From Plicaturopsis crispa FD-325 SS-3 (taxonomy: Eukaryota > Basidiomycota > Agaricomycetes > Amylocorticiales > Amylocorticiaceae): 64,000 nucleotides of DNA. The stretch covers positions 927,198-991,197 of the forward strand of contig KN832556.1 of assembly GCA_000827205.1 (NCBI GenBank). The letters are read 5' to 3'. Every line of letters starts with the position of its first letter. The first letter of the stretch is position 1. The translations under genes and the position numbers were made by a program. Under the pieces are notes generated by a model. It ran no database searches, was not told where the DNA came from, and saw only the letters and a program-made list of their open reading frames with translations. Below, piece after piece: positions 45,152-56,646 of this stretch.

Positions 45152-46552
45152 TCACAGGATCTTGGAGAATGGCATCGCCTCCGTTGGCTGCAGCCAGTTC
45201 TTCTCGTCGTATACGACATGTGGCGGCGAGTCGATCATGTGGAATGTATACGCGAACCGCGTACGAGGACTTGTATTGCGCTCTGATTTGTGCAGCACAC
45301 TGCCGTGTATCAGCACCAAGTCACCTAAACGATACCCCACTGTGTCAAGAAGCCCGCGCAAAACACGAAAGGGACGCAGTATCTTACCGGGTGAGCAAGT
45401 TTCCAGTTTGTAATCGCCCTTCGTAGGTGCAGCAGGTGGCGCATCAAGCGTCTCGAAGCCAGTTCCGCCATCGGGGAGGCGTACGAAGCGCTTCGTAAGC
45501 GGGGCGGTGAGGTGTGAGCCTGGAAGAAACGAAAGTGCGCCATTTTCTGCGGTGCAGGTTTCCAGTGCAAACCAGAAGCCAAGTGCGCTCGGTGGGGATG
45601 TATACTATGTCGCAAAAATTAGGTATGCCGAGTCGATGAGGTAGCAGAGCTTACCAGAAACGTTCTATGCGGTAGCGTCATGAAGTAAGTTGACGTCGAG
45701 TAATAGACGAGAGTTTCCATAGGCTCACGAGTCGTTATGTTCAGGAACTGTGACGCAGTATCAGATATGTACGTTGCCATTGCTTTAGGAAAAACGAAAC
45801 CGCACCTTCACCGCCTATTTTCGTCTGCTTAGTTATCACCATAGACTGCAGTGCTGTAAGGAGGTTTATATTGAGTGGAGTGTGGAGTGGATATTGAAAA
45901 GCGCCTCACCGACGGGATCCTTGTGATAGCGTAGGTCACGGACAAGCGCTCTGAGTTTCTCATTCTCAAGTGTTGTCTTGCGAAACACCGGGTCCAACTC
46001 GTGGAGTGCTGGTGCAGAAAACGTACATCAGCAATGGGTCGTACTTGAACAATTTGGAAGACGTCACCATGACCGATCTTATTTACAGCTTTGTGCTTTT
46101 CTCGGGTTAGCTTCCCATTCTTGTCGACGGCATCCTCCTCCAGGAAATATCGAATTTTATCTCCTGAGTTTAGAAAGTAGTCATCGCCGACGTGGTCCTT
46201 ATCGCTGGTGGTAAACTTCGTCTGCAAGAACATGAGCAAGATAAGATTCTGCTTGTACAGAACGTACATACTAATGGGTGATCCTCAATACTGAACTCTT
46301 CAAGAAGTTGCTTTGCGCGTTGGAGCAGACCGGCCGTTTCATCTTGCGCCAGAAACTCAGGTATAACGAGATAGCTGTGTCTTGGGTTTGCGCCGCAATC
46401 TATAGGAAGTACCGATACACTCACCCGTCGCGGTGGAACTGGTGATGAGTGTTCTCAGCATCTTCGTGTAATCCAAGCATAGCTATGGTTAGACGGTCAC
46501 ATACCTGACTTATTTGCTCCTCGGTGAGGAATTGTAACGGCGATATGGCCAT
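45152..46552 (-). CDS. Phytanoyl-CoA dioxygenase family protein (PHYHD1-like)
   Basis: Fe(II)/2-oxoglutarate-dependent oxygenase; substrate unknown. The start at 46552 (MAISPLQFLTEEQISQ) is set by the family pattern. A 14-nt exon (46425-46438) encodes FHRDG, and the next exon resumes with YLVIPEFLAQDETAGL. Iron ligands: the H-x-D of VPEHNDSTFLYTSP (about 45720) and the distal His in DLVLIHGSVLHKSERN (about 45320), with Arg following in RTRFAYTFHM, the usual 2-oxoglutarate contact. Also visible are DKIRYFLEEDAVDKNGKL, LGFWFALETCTAENGALSFL and ending WLQPTEAMPFSKIL at 45152. No peroxisomal targeting signal of SKL type is seen (ends KIL), which agrees with cytosolic PHYHD1 relatives. About eight introns. 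Divergent from TAPT1 with 333 bp between starts. Confidence 0.88.
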
Positions 46553-46885
46553 TCTTCAAACAAACAGTATTGGGGACTGTAAGCTCGTAAGGCGCGCGTA
46601 AGACAGTAGATAGGCGTGATTTGAGAGACCCGTACAAAGCAGGAACCCTGGTACTCCAACCTAGGAAAGCGGACGATTTGTACAGGATTTGTAGATGAAC
46701 GGAACGGAAGGGTGACACCGACGGCGCCTCCGAGGAGTCCAAAGCGCGTCTTCAGGGGCTAATTTATTCATTGCTGCTTCATAACCGCCACCTTTCCATC
46801 GACAACACAGGCAGCAATTGCACAGCTCGCAGACCGTTGAAGCAGGCGGCATAGTTTTGGGCTGCCTACAGGTGCTCCATTAGCA
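46553..46885. promoter_or_regulatory. Divergent promoter, PhyH gene / TAPT1 gene
   Basis: 333 bp between two divergent ATGs. No TATA box obvious on either side. Small antisense frames only. Confidence 0.5.
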
Positions 46886-49387
46886 ATGACCTCACCCAAC
46901 CAGGCTTCACGACGCGCGCGGCAGCGTCGACGCTTCTCTGCTGGCTCTTCGAATGGCAGTTGGAAGAACAAGTATGCGCCGTTTGCAGGCGTCTCTGCAC
47001 CTGCATCAATATCTCGGGGCAGAGCCGTAGACAGGCGAGCGTCTAGTCCTGCACTGGACCTCGCATACGCGTCGCACGCGCTCTCCGACGGCGAGGACGT
47101 GGACGACGAGAACCCATTTCATGCACACATCCCCGAGTCTCCTACCTCTGAAGATCAATCATTCACGCCACATTCGGATGCGAGGTTGATATACGCGTCG
47201 CTACCACCGACACCTATCACGTCCTCGCCGTCGGGCCCGGATTCACGCCCTGATTTTACACGCTCCCTGCCCCAAGGCCCGTCGTACGAGCCTCCCTTTT
47301 CTTTGTGGGATTATCTCCGAGAGGAATTACTCGCCACGGATTTTGACTCGCACCAGGAATTGAAATGGGAGAGAGTCAGCAATTTTCTCAATATTCCCGT
47401 GGCCATTGAGAAAGTGAGTGGGTTTTCATGTTCTCCCACTATTGCTTCGCTTCTAATCGTTCTCAGATAATTGGGTTTGGGTTTATACTCTGCCTCGACT
47501 CATTTCTCTATACATTTACCATCTTGCCTATTCGTGCGACCCTTGCTCTTGCGAGCTTCGTTGCGAATATATTTAAGCGCTCCCCTCCCGTTCTGCCTGC
47601 GTCACAAAAGGCCGACCTCCTCCGCATGCTCCTCCTTTTCGTGTCTATCGCCATTCTCATCCCCCTCACCGATGCGAGTAAAATCTACCACTCTATTCGC
47701 GGACAAGACACCATCAAACTGTATGTTATATTCAATGCGCTTGAAGTACGCATTTCCTTTGCACACTTTCGCAGTATTCACTGCTATATTCCCTTCAAAG
47801 ACCTAACGATTTCTGCCGTAGATTGCGGATCGCTTATGTGCCTCGATTGGGCAGGACATTCTCGATTGCTTATTTTCGCGGTCAACACTCCTGTTCCTGT
47901 CGCATCGTATGCCAGTAACGGCACATACGGCACGGCCTTTTCTTTTCTTTGCACTCGCGACACTTTACACGGGTGCGCTACCTAACACAATGCCTTGTTG
48001 CATGTCTTGAACATTCTGACTAATATTATCATTTCTGCCAGTTGCACACGCCCTCGTGATGGTGTATCAGCTTATATCGCTCAACGTCGCCGTCAACTCG
48101 TATGACCACGCGTTATTGACGCTGCTCGTATCCAACCAATTCGTGGAGATTAAGGGCAGCGTCTTCAAGAAATTCGAAAAGGACAACCTGTTTCAGATCA
48201 CATGTGCAGGTAGTGTTCTTTCACTTCCGTCTCGTTGTTGTACGCTGACAATCCTCCGTCCTAGACATCGTAGAGCGCTTCACGTTGGCGCTCACTCTGT
48301 GCATCGTTGCATTCCGAAACCTCATCGAGCTGAGTGGGTCGGAATTCGACTTCACGGAAGGTTTCGTGCTCCCGAAGAGTTTTGGATGGTTCCGCGGAAA
48401 TAACGTCGTGTGGACAATATCCTATGTACGTAGCAATGCACCGCCTCTCTTTCCCCGACGTCTCTTGCCCTTCAAACCGGCTGAACAACTCCGCTCTTCT
48501 AGCCAGTGTTAACGGTGATGGTCTCGGAGATGCTTGTTGACTGGCTCAAGCACGCTTTTATCACCAAGTTCAACCACATCCGGCCATCGGTCTATGAACG
48601 CTACACAGACGTCCTCTGTCGGGACCTCGCAAGTGGCAGTGCCGTCGGCCGCCGTGGTGCGCGCAAAGTACGTCCGCCTTCCAGCACTTGAATTCCAATG
48701 TGGCGTAAAGGCGATCAAATGCTGACCGATATCGGTCGACCCAGCACACATACGTCGACCAGTCTCCCCTGGTTGCACGGCGGCTGGGGTTCGCCTCGCT
48801 CCCTCTCGCCGTGATGGCCGTCCTCATCGGCTCGCAATCCGTCGGCCTGATGTTCGCGCTCCACTCCGACGCGTCGTCGCCGTGGACGGTGCCCGCGCTC
48901 TCCAATGCAGAGATTGTGCACTATCTAAAGTGGGCGACGATGGGCGGATTGTTCTGGCTCTGGTTAGTCAGATCCTCTCGTTCCGCTGAATGACGGGTGC
49001 TAATGCTACGTGTTGACTAGTTTCGTGGTGATCAAGGTGATCATGGGCGTCAACCTGGTGAGCTATGCGACAAAACGACGCGCGGGGATGGAGGCGCGGG
49101 AGGCCCAGGACGTCATCAACGATTTCGGCAGAGATCCTATCGGAGAGGGCAAGGAAGAGCAGGTGAGCTCTTCGTCCCGCCTTCTTTCAAACCAGTGTTG
49201 ACCGCCTTGTGTACATTAGATATACAACCGCGAGCTCAAGACGCTGCTCGACAACCGGCGGGACGACGCATCGCCGACAGCGGAGATTGGCGAGCGCCAA
49301 CCGAATGACAGTAAAGGCGGTGGTGGGAAAAAGCGAGTCCCCTTGGAAGACCTCACACGGTTCACGATGGTCAAAAGGATCTGGTGA
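46886..49387 (+). CDS. TAPT1/EMP65 family multi-pass membrane protein
   Basis: ER membrane protein family (yeast Emp65, human TAPT1), linked in yeast to folding and quality control of soluble ER proteins. The start at 46886 is MTSPNQASRRARQRRRFSAG, with a ~130-residue disordered N-terminus. The conserved block begins PPFSLWDYLREELLATDFDS and ERVSNFLNIPVAIEKIIGFG, then FILCLDSFLYTFTILPIRAT and the signature KLYVIFNALEIADRLCASIG with QDILDCLFSR. Further segments: SYDHALLTLLVSNQFVEIKG, SVFKKFEKDNLFQITCADIV, ERFTLALTLCIVAFRNLIEL, SEMLVDWLKHAFITKFNHIR and ASLPLAVMAVLIGSQSVG. The end is LEDLTRFTMVKRIW, stop at 49385. Five to seven membrane segments. About ten introns. Confidence 0.9.
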
Positions 49388-49597
49388 GGCGCACACGAGT
49401 ACTTATGGTATAAAAATATTCGTATTGCGAGGATGCAGTGTTGTACATTATGATTGAGAGTTAGTCCCATTTACAGGCATAAGTCATAAGGCATAAATGG
49501 CATAAGTGGTGGAGGCGTAGCATGGGGGTTAGTGAGGATACAAGAGATACGCGAGACACAAAGATGACCCAGTCGATACAGCACCAAAAAGGACGGT

Positions 49598-50825
49598 TTA
49601 GAAGGCGTGCTGGAAGTCGTCCTCGCGGCGGGAACGGCTCTTGGACGAGGTCTTCCTGTAGCCAGAGGCGCCGTGGCTGGGAGCAGCCGGCTGTTCGTAG
49701 CCGTAGTGGGTACGGTGGGCGCTCGAAGTCCGGCGCACCCTCTCGATGACATGAGCAGGCGCCGACGGCTGCGCATAGCGCTCATCCTCATAGGACGCAT
49801 ACACCTCGTCCTCCGTGCGCAGCTGCCTTCCGCGCTCCGCCGGGCCCAGGACAGCAGCGCGCACGCGCGGGTGGTAGATCCCGAGCTCAATCAGGCTGCC
49901 GTGCGAGAGCTGCTGAACGACGGGGCGGTGCGACACAGGCCGCTCGCGGATGCTGCCCTGCGAGGCCTGCTGCACGATCGGGCGGTGCGAGACGGGCCCG
50001 TCGGAGAGGCGCGCCTCGGGGGACGGCGGGGGGTGCGGGAGGGCGAGGCTCTGCAGCGAGCTCTTGTAGCTCGGGTGGATGGTCGGCGGGTGGGTGCCCG
50101 GGCGACGGTGGAGCGAGGGGGTGTCTTCCATGCCGGGGTACGCGGAACGCGTCGGCCGGGAGAAAGACGCGCTGGAGACGGAGCGCTGGAGGGCACGACG
50201 GCGTTCGGCGCCGTAGCGCGCGTCCCTGATCTGCTGTGCGTACTCTACCAGTTTCTGGTCGGGAGGGGGGAGCAGATCCTCCGGCCGAAGGTAGTGGGAC
50301 TGCAGTTCGTCCTGCTCCCGTTGCTTGGCCTGCAGCCGCAGCTCACGGAGGCGCTCGATACTATTCGGGGTTGTCAGCGCGTGAGGGGGCGTCGGAAACT
50401 TGTCGAGCGTGCTGCTGTCGAGGGCGATACCGTACCCTTCCTCGTCGCTGCCGTAGCCATCCTCGTCGCGCTGGTCGCGCGAAGCTTTCTTTTCCTGCTC
50501 GCGACGGTGTAGTTCTGCGTCAGTGAGGGTGATGTCGATGAACGACGGGATGCGGGGGATGGGCGGGGGGATATTGACGTAGGTGATGTCCGATGGCTTC
50601 AACGGTCCCTTGCCACGGTAGCGCGGGCGCTGCAGATCCTGCGGCTCGACGGGTCCACCGAACGGCATGGACTTGGAATGCTTGAGGTTCGTCTTCTTAG
50701 AGTTCTCCAGAGGCGCGAGGGGGCTGCTCTGCCTACATCGGAATAAATTGACCGTGCTACCGTTAGATTAAATGAAAGACGCACTTCTTGAAAACCTTAG
50801 AGGACATTTTCTTGAGTCGATCCAT
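49598..50825 (-). CDS. Conserved-looking hypothetical protein, disordered, with internal SHRP repeats
   Basis: No domain recognised. Two exons: MDRLKKMSSKVFKK starts at 50825, and a 50-bp intron (GTGCGT...TAG) joins to QSSPLAPLENSKKTNLKHSK and then MPFGGPVEPQDLQRPRYRGK. The middle part is charged (ELHRREQEKKASRDQRDEDG), with a likely helix IERLRELRLQAKQREQDEL. A repeat occurs twice, PVSHRPIVQQASQGS and PVSHRPVVQQLSHGS. The C-terminus is rich in Tyr, Arg and Ser and ends SRSRREDDFQHAF at 49598. About 390 residues, mostly disordered. The 301-codon frame on the opposite strand is only its shadow: the splice fit and start context support the minus strand. Confidence 0.7.
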
Positions 50826-52221
50826 GGTCGGCACGATGAGCTGAGATATGCACAAAGACTGGCTGCTATGGGGTTTATGTACGTGAAGGTGGTGAAAGAG
50901 TTGGGGTCAAAGGGAGAAGGAGACGGTGAGCTTTATACTTCAAAGTGCAAGGGCAGCTTTGTCGGAACGGAGGGTGGCCGCCGTTAATATTGCAGAAAGT
51001 TCCGTGCAAATACTGCCATTGTTCGATTGTGGATCTCGCATGTTGTCCACAGCGGTCCTAGCATTGTCACCCGGCGCATGGGTCCACTTCCAAAAGGCGT
51101 AGATAGGAGGGTGTGGACTCCCTCCGTTGATTCCGCAAGAAAATGACTGCCCCAGATACTAGGAGATACTAGGTGTAACTGTCTTTTTGTGGAACCAGGG
51201 CACCGAAGCGGGGAGGGAGAGAGGAAGTTGATTGTCAACTCCGGCCCTTAATGGACAGTACGAGGCTTCTGTCTCTTTACTTCCGAATTGAGAGCCTCGT
51301 GTCATCATAGCTGTGCGCTGACCCACATCGTTAAAACTGGATCGACAACAACAGCATAAGTACTTGGATGCGATTGAAGCACTCACATCCCTCGTCCCAC
51401 CCTTTTGTACCGGTAATTGCCGTGCGGTTGGCAGCATGTCATTGTGAAACATCTAAAGCGGGCCCAAGTAGGGTCACTGCGACCTTTGACTACATGTTTC
51501 TCAGTGGTATTGATGCTCAGTCCTCAGTCCTCGTGAGGCGCCCACGTCTATGATCTACCGTCCTCGGGAGCCTTCGGGTATTAGATGATTTTATTAATTG
51601 CACTGCCTACAGAGACTACAAGTTGTAGTAAGTACTTATCTGATAGGAGCACGTCTGTCGAGATCCATGCTCGTCTCTCTGGCTATGAAGCTGAACAAGT
51701 TCAAACGTATCTTTAGCCTGAGATCTCGTTGGATATCATTGTCATTCTGACCTGTGAGAAAATACTTTGACCGCTTCGTCGTCCGAAGCTGGTCACCGCC
51801 TTTGCACCGCCATAGACTGAGTTTTCTGTAAGCGCAGCATCGAACGCTGTCTCCGTGCTGCTTTGGATAAAAAGTTGGATGGCTTCAAAGGGTCCAGAGA
51901 CTGAGCGACCCGAGCGGCGCGCAGCTTGGCCGCAGCCGCACTGGCTAGCGAGGGTGCACAGCCACTGAATGGAACCGCCGGATCCTGACGTAACGTGACA
52001 TCATATATTTCCAAATGCAGAAGAAAAATAGCCCCTGAGGTATGCGAGCTCAGGCCCCATAAAAACCAGCCGCTCCTGTCAAGGTCCCGCTCAAGAGATC
52101 GCTCTCACCCGCCCCTCTTCCCCCCTTCACGTCCGCTTCACGTTCGCCTCGTAAGCTTGTTCCATTGTCGCATCTGTATCTACGCTTTTAACCTAGGATT
52201 TGCTCGCAGACGACCAACAAA
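50826..52221. other. 1.4-kb intergenic region between divergent genes
   Basis: Promoters of the minus-strand hypothetical gene and the plus-strand PalI-like gene. Short direct repeat AGATACTAGG at about 51154-51172. No conserved frame. A CATAAAAA motif at about 52057 could serve the PalI-like gene. Confidence 0.5.
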
Positions 52222-52939
52222 ATGGCAGCATCCGCAGCTTTCCCCGGTCTCCTATTGTGTTTTGCGGCGACAGTGCTGCTCGTCATCGTATGTTGCGCGT
52301 ACTCGTTGCCGATAGCGAGATAACTCACCTGGAATACAGGCAACTGTATCTAGCCCGACATGGGAGAAAATTTCGTTCTTGGATGTCACCATGAACGGGG
52401 AGACCACTCACTTTGGTGTTTTCGGCTACACGGGGACTAAAGTCCACATTGGATACTTCTTCCCGCAGTAAGATCGCAATCCTAACTGCGCCTTTCGACA
52501 CTAACACCTCACAACACCAGAATCGAGACCTCGCGTATCGTCCACAACCTCACCTCGGTACTCATTCTTCACCCGATCGGTATGACCCCTCGTTTGCATG
52601 TACCCTAATGAGCACTAACCAACATTGGTCCCTCCAGCCGCCGGTCTCGCTGGCCTTTCGGTCCTGTTTGGAATCTGTGGCGCAGGCTACCACCGCGCCG
52701 GCACCGTCCTAATGTCTCTCCTCGCCACCCTTGCGGCCCTCGCCACGCTCGTGGCCTGGGTCGTCGACATGGTCCTCTTCGGAATCGCACGCAAGCACTT
52801 CCGCGACGCCGGCGCGACTGCGCAGTACGGCAACGCCAACTGGATCACGCTCGGGGCACTTGTCGCTCTCTGGATCGGCGCCTGTGCCGCCGGCTGTGGT
52901 GTATTTGGCCACTATCGCCGTCGCAGGAGTGACTTCTAG
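52222..52939 (+). CDS. PalI/SUR7-like four-transmembrane plasma-membrane protein
   Basis: Family of claudin-like proteins of the fungal plasma membrane (PalI in pH sensing, Sur7 in eisosomes). Four exons fit exactly: 52222-52287, 52340-52467, 52521-52579 and 52638-52939, giving 184 residues. TM1: FPGLLLCFAATVLLVIATVS, followed by SSPTWEKISFLDV. The loop has GVFGYTGTKVHIGYFF. TM2: AAGLAGLSVLFGICGAGY. TM3: LLATLAALATLVAWVVDMVL with the FGIARKHFRDAG loop typical of the group. TM4: WITLGALVALWIGACAAGCG. A short basic tail RRRRSDF. Which branch of the family (PalI or Sur7) cannot be settled from sequence alone. Confidence 0.85.
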
Positions 52940-54738
52940 TCGTCCTGACAGAGCTATCGTCTAGCCTTTTCCATCCCGCTTTTTGTGTTATGTTCGTGGA
53001 TTTACCCTTTCTTTTGTCGCGTGGTTTCTGCCTTGACTGTATCATCTAGCCTGAGTTTCACGCTATCTTCACATGCTTTGGATCGATTGAACGATTCGCT
53101 ACGTACGACACGGCTACTTACACCCAGTGAAAATCAGCACGCGTCAGAGCGCGTCTGAGCGGCTCTGGTCGATCGTCCCGATCTGACACGGCCACGCTCT
53201 ACATTTGTGACTATGACCGATGTGAAATCGGCTCGCGTCGCGTCGCATCGTGCGTCGACGGACAATAATGATTGCAGTCGATCCTTCTCAAATTCTCAAA
53301 TTCTACGAATTTTGCTACCCATACCACCCCACATGCACGATAATAGGAATAAATAGTTTTCATTATGATACTACTATACATTGAGGAAGAGGTACCTGAT
53401 GGTGCTACGAACAATGACAAGAACACTACTACTTATACCGATGATCCATACAGCTTCGTAGCTCGGGGAGGAATGCGCGCGTCCGGAATACCGCCCAAGG
53501 TCGGTAGGGTCTCTGCGTGTGTCGTCGGGGCCGCGTCGGGATACTCACTGCGCACACGACAACGCTATCGCCGTGCAAAGCCGCGAGGTTGTCCGCGGGT
53601 CCCTGACCGTGCTGTCCCGAAGACCGCCATGCACCTGTCAGCCAGTTCACAGTCAGTCACGGCAGGATACACCGGCTTGCAAGCACTTACAGTGTCCATC
53701 TCCGAGTCGGGACGTCTTAGTATTTGTTCAGCGACTGGCCCGATGGGACCACTGACCTTGACCCAGCCCATGCCCACCGCGCTAGCCTACGCACCGCACG
53801 CCTGCCAGCGTACACGGCGCAAGTGTTTGCCTGTGTCGGTGCATGTTCCCGCCGCCTTGGTAGGCTACCGGGCCCCGAATCTGCATGGGGCTTATGAGAG
53901 GTCTGAGCTGGCAGGGTAGGCATGTACTCACCGGTGTGCAGGTGTTGGCATCAAGTTCATCAACACCTCGAGCTCCCCCATTGAAGATGTGAGCGTGCCG
54001 TTAGGGCGAGAGGCACGAAGGTACGTCCATAAGTTTGTGTCGAAGTGCCCTCAGATATCGGTGAGAACCAACAACAAGGGACCTGGCCTTGGTCCGCACG
54101 GAGGAAGACTTCGCCGCCTTGGGACGGTCGGGGCAGGTTCACCTTGATGGATTGGCCGACAGACGTGTCGGCGACGACGGGAGGACGACACGTAGAGTGG
54201 GGAGGAAGAGGAAGAGAAAGAACAAGTCGGTCGATGTTGACGTGGCCAAAACATTGGATGTCCGACATCCGGGCCGATAGCCATCCTCAAGCATATTTCA
54301 CGCAAGTTCAAAGAAAAGTACGGCATGCATCACGAAAGAAAAAAAGCAGGACAGTTTTGAAGAAGTTTACAGCAGTTCTTGGGAGCCAAAAAGAAATTTT
54401 GCGTTGGGACTCTTTCTCGCACGACGGGACAAGCTTCTACAACTTCTTTTCCGCTGACGCTCGACTGGACGCGCTGTGACGCGTGCTGATTTTCACTGGG
54501 ACTTACATCTTAGTTATATCTACTTTACTTTGAACCATTACAGGACCTCGGGAATAAAATTCAGTTGCAAGCTTGACATTGGCTGGGGAAACATAAGTAG
54601 CTCAAGTGGGCCAGGCTCACGATGTCCAGTAATTGTGCACTTTGGTAAGTGCATACGTACTTGAAATTTACATTGATGTGTTGCTCACAAGATAGCACCG
54701 TAGAGTCGATTCTCAGCCCACTATCTTCTTGTTCTTCG
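52940..54738. other. 1.8-kb region without a supported gene
   Basis: A plus-strand frame of 184 codons (53365-53919) and several minus frames overlap here. None has introns in agreement with a family, and no motif is known. A short piece, GVGIKFINTSSSPIEDVSVP (about 53945), is preceded by a CAG and could be an exon relic. The basic run GRKRKRKNKSVDV at about 54215 is unexplained. Probably gene or transposon debris. Confidence 0.45.
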
Positions 54739-55965
54739 TCAGAGGTACGTTGTAGTCGTCCCTTCCCTCGCACTCCGCTCGATCGCCTCAATCACTTCGT
54801 GTCTCTTCACAGCATACGCGAAATCAAGATATTCGCCCTCGGAACCTTTCGCGAACTCCTCATACTCCCTCCGCGTAGGCCCAAGCGGATCGACCTCACC
54901 CACATTGACCTTCTCGCCGTTGAGGTACAGCGTCGGTTCGTGCACCTGTCCGTGGGCACCGTTAGTCCGAGTTTAGTCTCACCGAGAATACGAGGCACGG
55001 ACCTGGATACTCCCAGACAGCCCCTTAAGGACGATGATCCCGTCCTCGCCCTCAATCTCCCAGAAAAAGTCGAGCGATCCCCGCTTCGCGTACTCGCCGC
55101 CCGCGCCTAGTCCGCCACGGAAGAGCACGCTCGCGAGGGCGCCGCTCTGCAGGATCCCGTGGATAGCGATGTGGTCCGCGGTAGTCTGCTCTATCGTCTT
55201 GTCTGTCCCGAGCACGCTGACCGTCGGGCGCTCGATCGCCGTCGTGGCAGACAGCGACGCAAAGTCCCCGAGGACATAGGATAGCCCATCGAGCGCGTGA
55301 GAGGTCGGGATCGTCAACATGGAGGCTCCTGGTTATGGCTTATGAACGCATTTAATTAATGACAGGCCACTGAACGCTCACGGACCATTCTTGTTATCGC
55401 GTAAGTACGCATAGCGCTCTGAAGTGGTTGCCCCCCAGATCACGCCGCTCCCCACCTATCCCTCGAGGTCAGTAAATAATCCCCGCACGGTCATGGGGCA
55501 GTCACTTGCCACGCTCGTGGATAGCACTTTGCCAATCTTCCCGCTCTCAACCAGCGCTTTCGCCTTGCGCACCGCGTTGACCTGCCTCGCTTGCAGCCCG
55601 ACCATAGTCCTCACCCCCTTCTCCCTCGCAAACCGCTCAATCTCCCTCGCCTCCTCCAGGTCGCGCGCGAGCGGCCACTCCACAAACACGTCCTTCCCCG
55701 CCTCGATCGCCGGCCACACCGCCTCCTTATGGTGCGGCACCTTCACCGACACCACGACCAAATCTACGTTCGTGTCCCGCGCGAGCTGCGCGGGGTCGCC
55801 GTAGTACGCCTTGACGCCGTACTTCTTGCCCGCGGCGGCGGCGCTGTCGGCGCTGGAGGTGGAGAGCGCAACGAGCTTGTAAGTGTCTGGGAGCGCTGGT
55901 GCGTGGTGCGTTGATGCCCATCCGCCGGTGGACAGGCCTATGATGCCGACTCTGATGGGTGCCAT
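54739..55965 (-). CDS. GAL80-like Gfo/Idh/MocA family protein
   Basis: Rossmann-fold NAD(P)-binding protein of the Gfo/Idh/MocA group, closest in wording to fungal Gal80-type regulators/oxidoreductases. The start at 55965 is MAPIRVGIIGLSTGGWASTH (dinucleotide loop GLSTGG). Next come KKYGVKAYYGDPAQLARDTN, VDLVVVSVKVPHHKEAVWPA and IEAGKDVFVEWPLARDLEEA, where the usual EKP of active dehydrogenases is replaced by EWP. VLSTSVASD ends the Rossmann part. After an intron follow IPTSHALDGLSYVLGDFASL, DKTIEQTTADHIAIHGILQS and EIEGEDGIIVLKGLSGSIQ. After another intron, HEPTLYLNGEKVNV, ending REGTTTTYL at 54739. Three to four exons. EWP, in place of the lysine of the classic catalytic motif, is seen in Gal80-type proteins and suggests a binding rather than enzymatic role (inference). 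A decayed copy lies at 19690-20870. Confidence 0.85.
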
Positions 55966-56646
55966 TGAGGATTGGTTAGCTGAATGAGCTCGCAGTGTGT
56001 AGTGGGAACACCCTCACTTGCCATGTACACGGTATATCATGGCGTCCTTTAATAGCGTGTGCTGAATTAGATGCTTCGCCGTGTATTTCGGGAACCGTGG
56101 AAGTTAGACCGTGGAATGGTGGACCGTGGATATGCCATCTCTAAGCTTAGTGCTGGAAGTTCGGCAATTCGTCATTTCTTTTGCTAATGTTAACAACATT
56201 GCTAATAGATGTGACCTGAGTGCATAAGCAAGTATCCAGTTAAGTTATAGATTGACCAGTCGAGAATTGCTCACGCACCCCCTCTCGCATCATCCGACTC
56301 GGAGTCCACAATGTCACTCGTCATGAGCCCTGCGGTGTCGGCTCCAGCGATTTGTGTTCTACAATAGCCGTTGAAGACTTGCAGCTATGGAATCCGGGGA
56401 GCCACATATGAAAGATAATCGCCATCCAGACGCAAGACAACGATGGGACATATGTTCGAGCACGCGCAGGTTCAAGACCTTGACATGCTGGGAAAAGACA
56501 CCCGCCACACTGTCCTTATCGGGGAATTAGCCCCTATCCCCACCGCTTGACAGAAATTTCGGTGAAGACATGGTTAGGAACTCACAATTAGCACTGGTCT
56601 CGCTGTATCACTTCGTGGTTCAAGCCCACCGTCGCCGGCGTCGTAT
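55966..56646. promoter_or_regulatory. Divergent promoter, GAL80-like / mitochondrial transcription factor
   Basis: 680 bp. Three copies of ACCGTGGA in the same direction at 56094-56101, 56108-56115 and 56123-56130 (14 and 15 bp apart) could be factor-binding sites. No other gene seen. Confidence 0.5.

Noticed and set aside
49607-50512. 301-codon plus-strand frame
   Set aside because: Shadow of the minus-strand hypothetical gene, which has a matching spliced 5' exon.
53365-53919. 184-codon plus-strand frame
   Set aside because: No known motif, several overlapping frames on both strands, no splice pattern.
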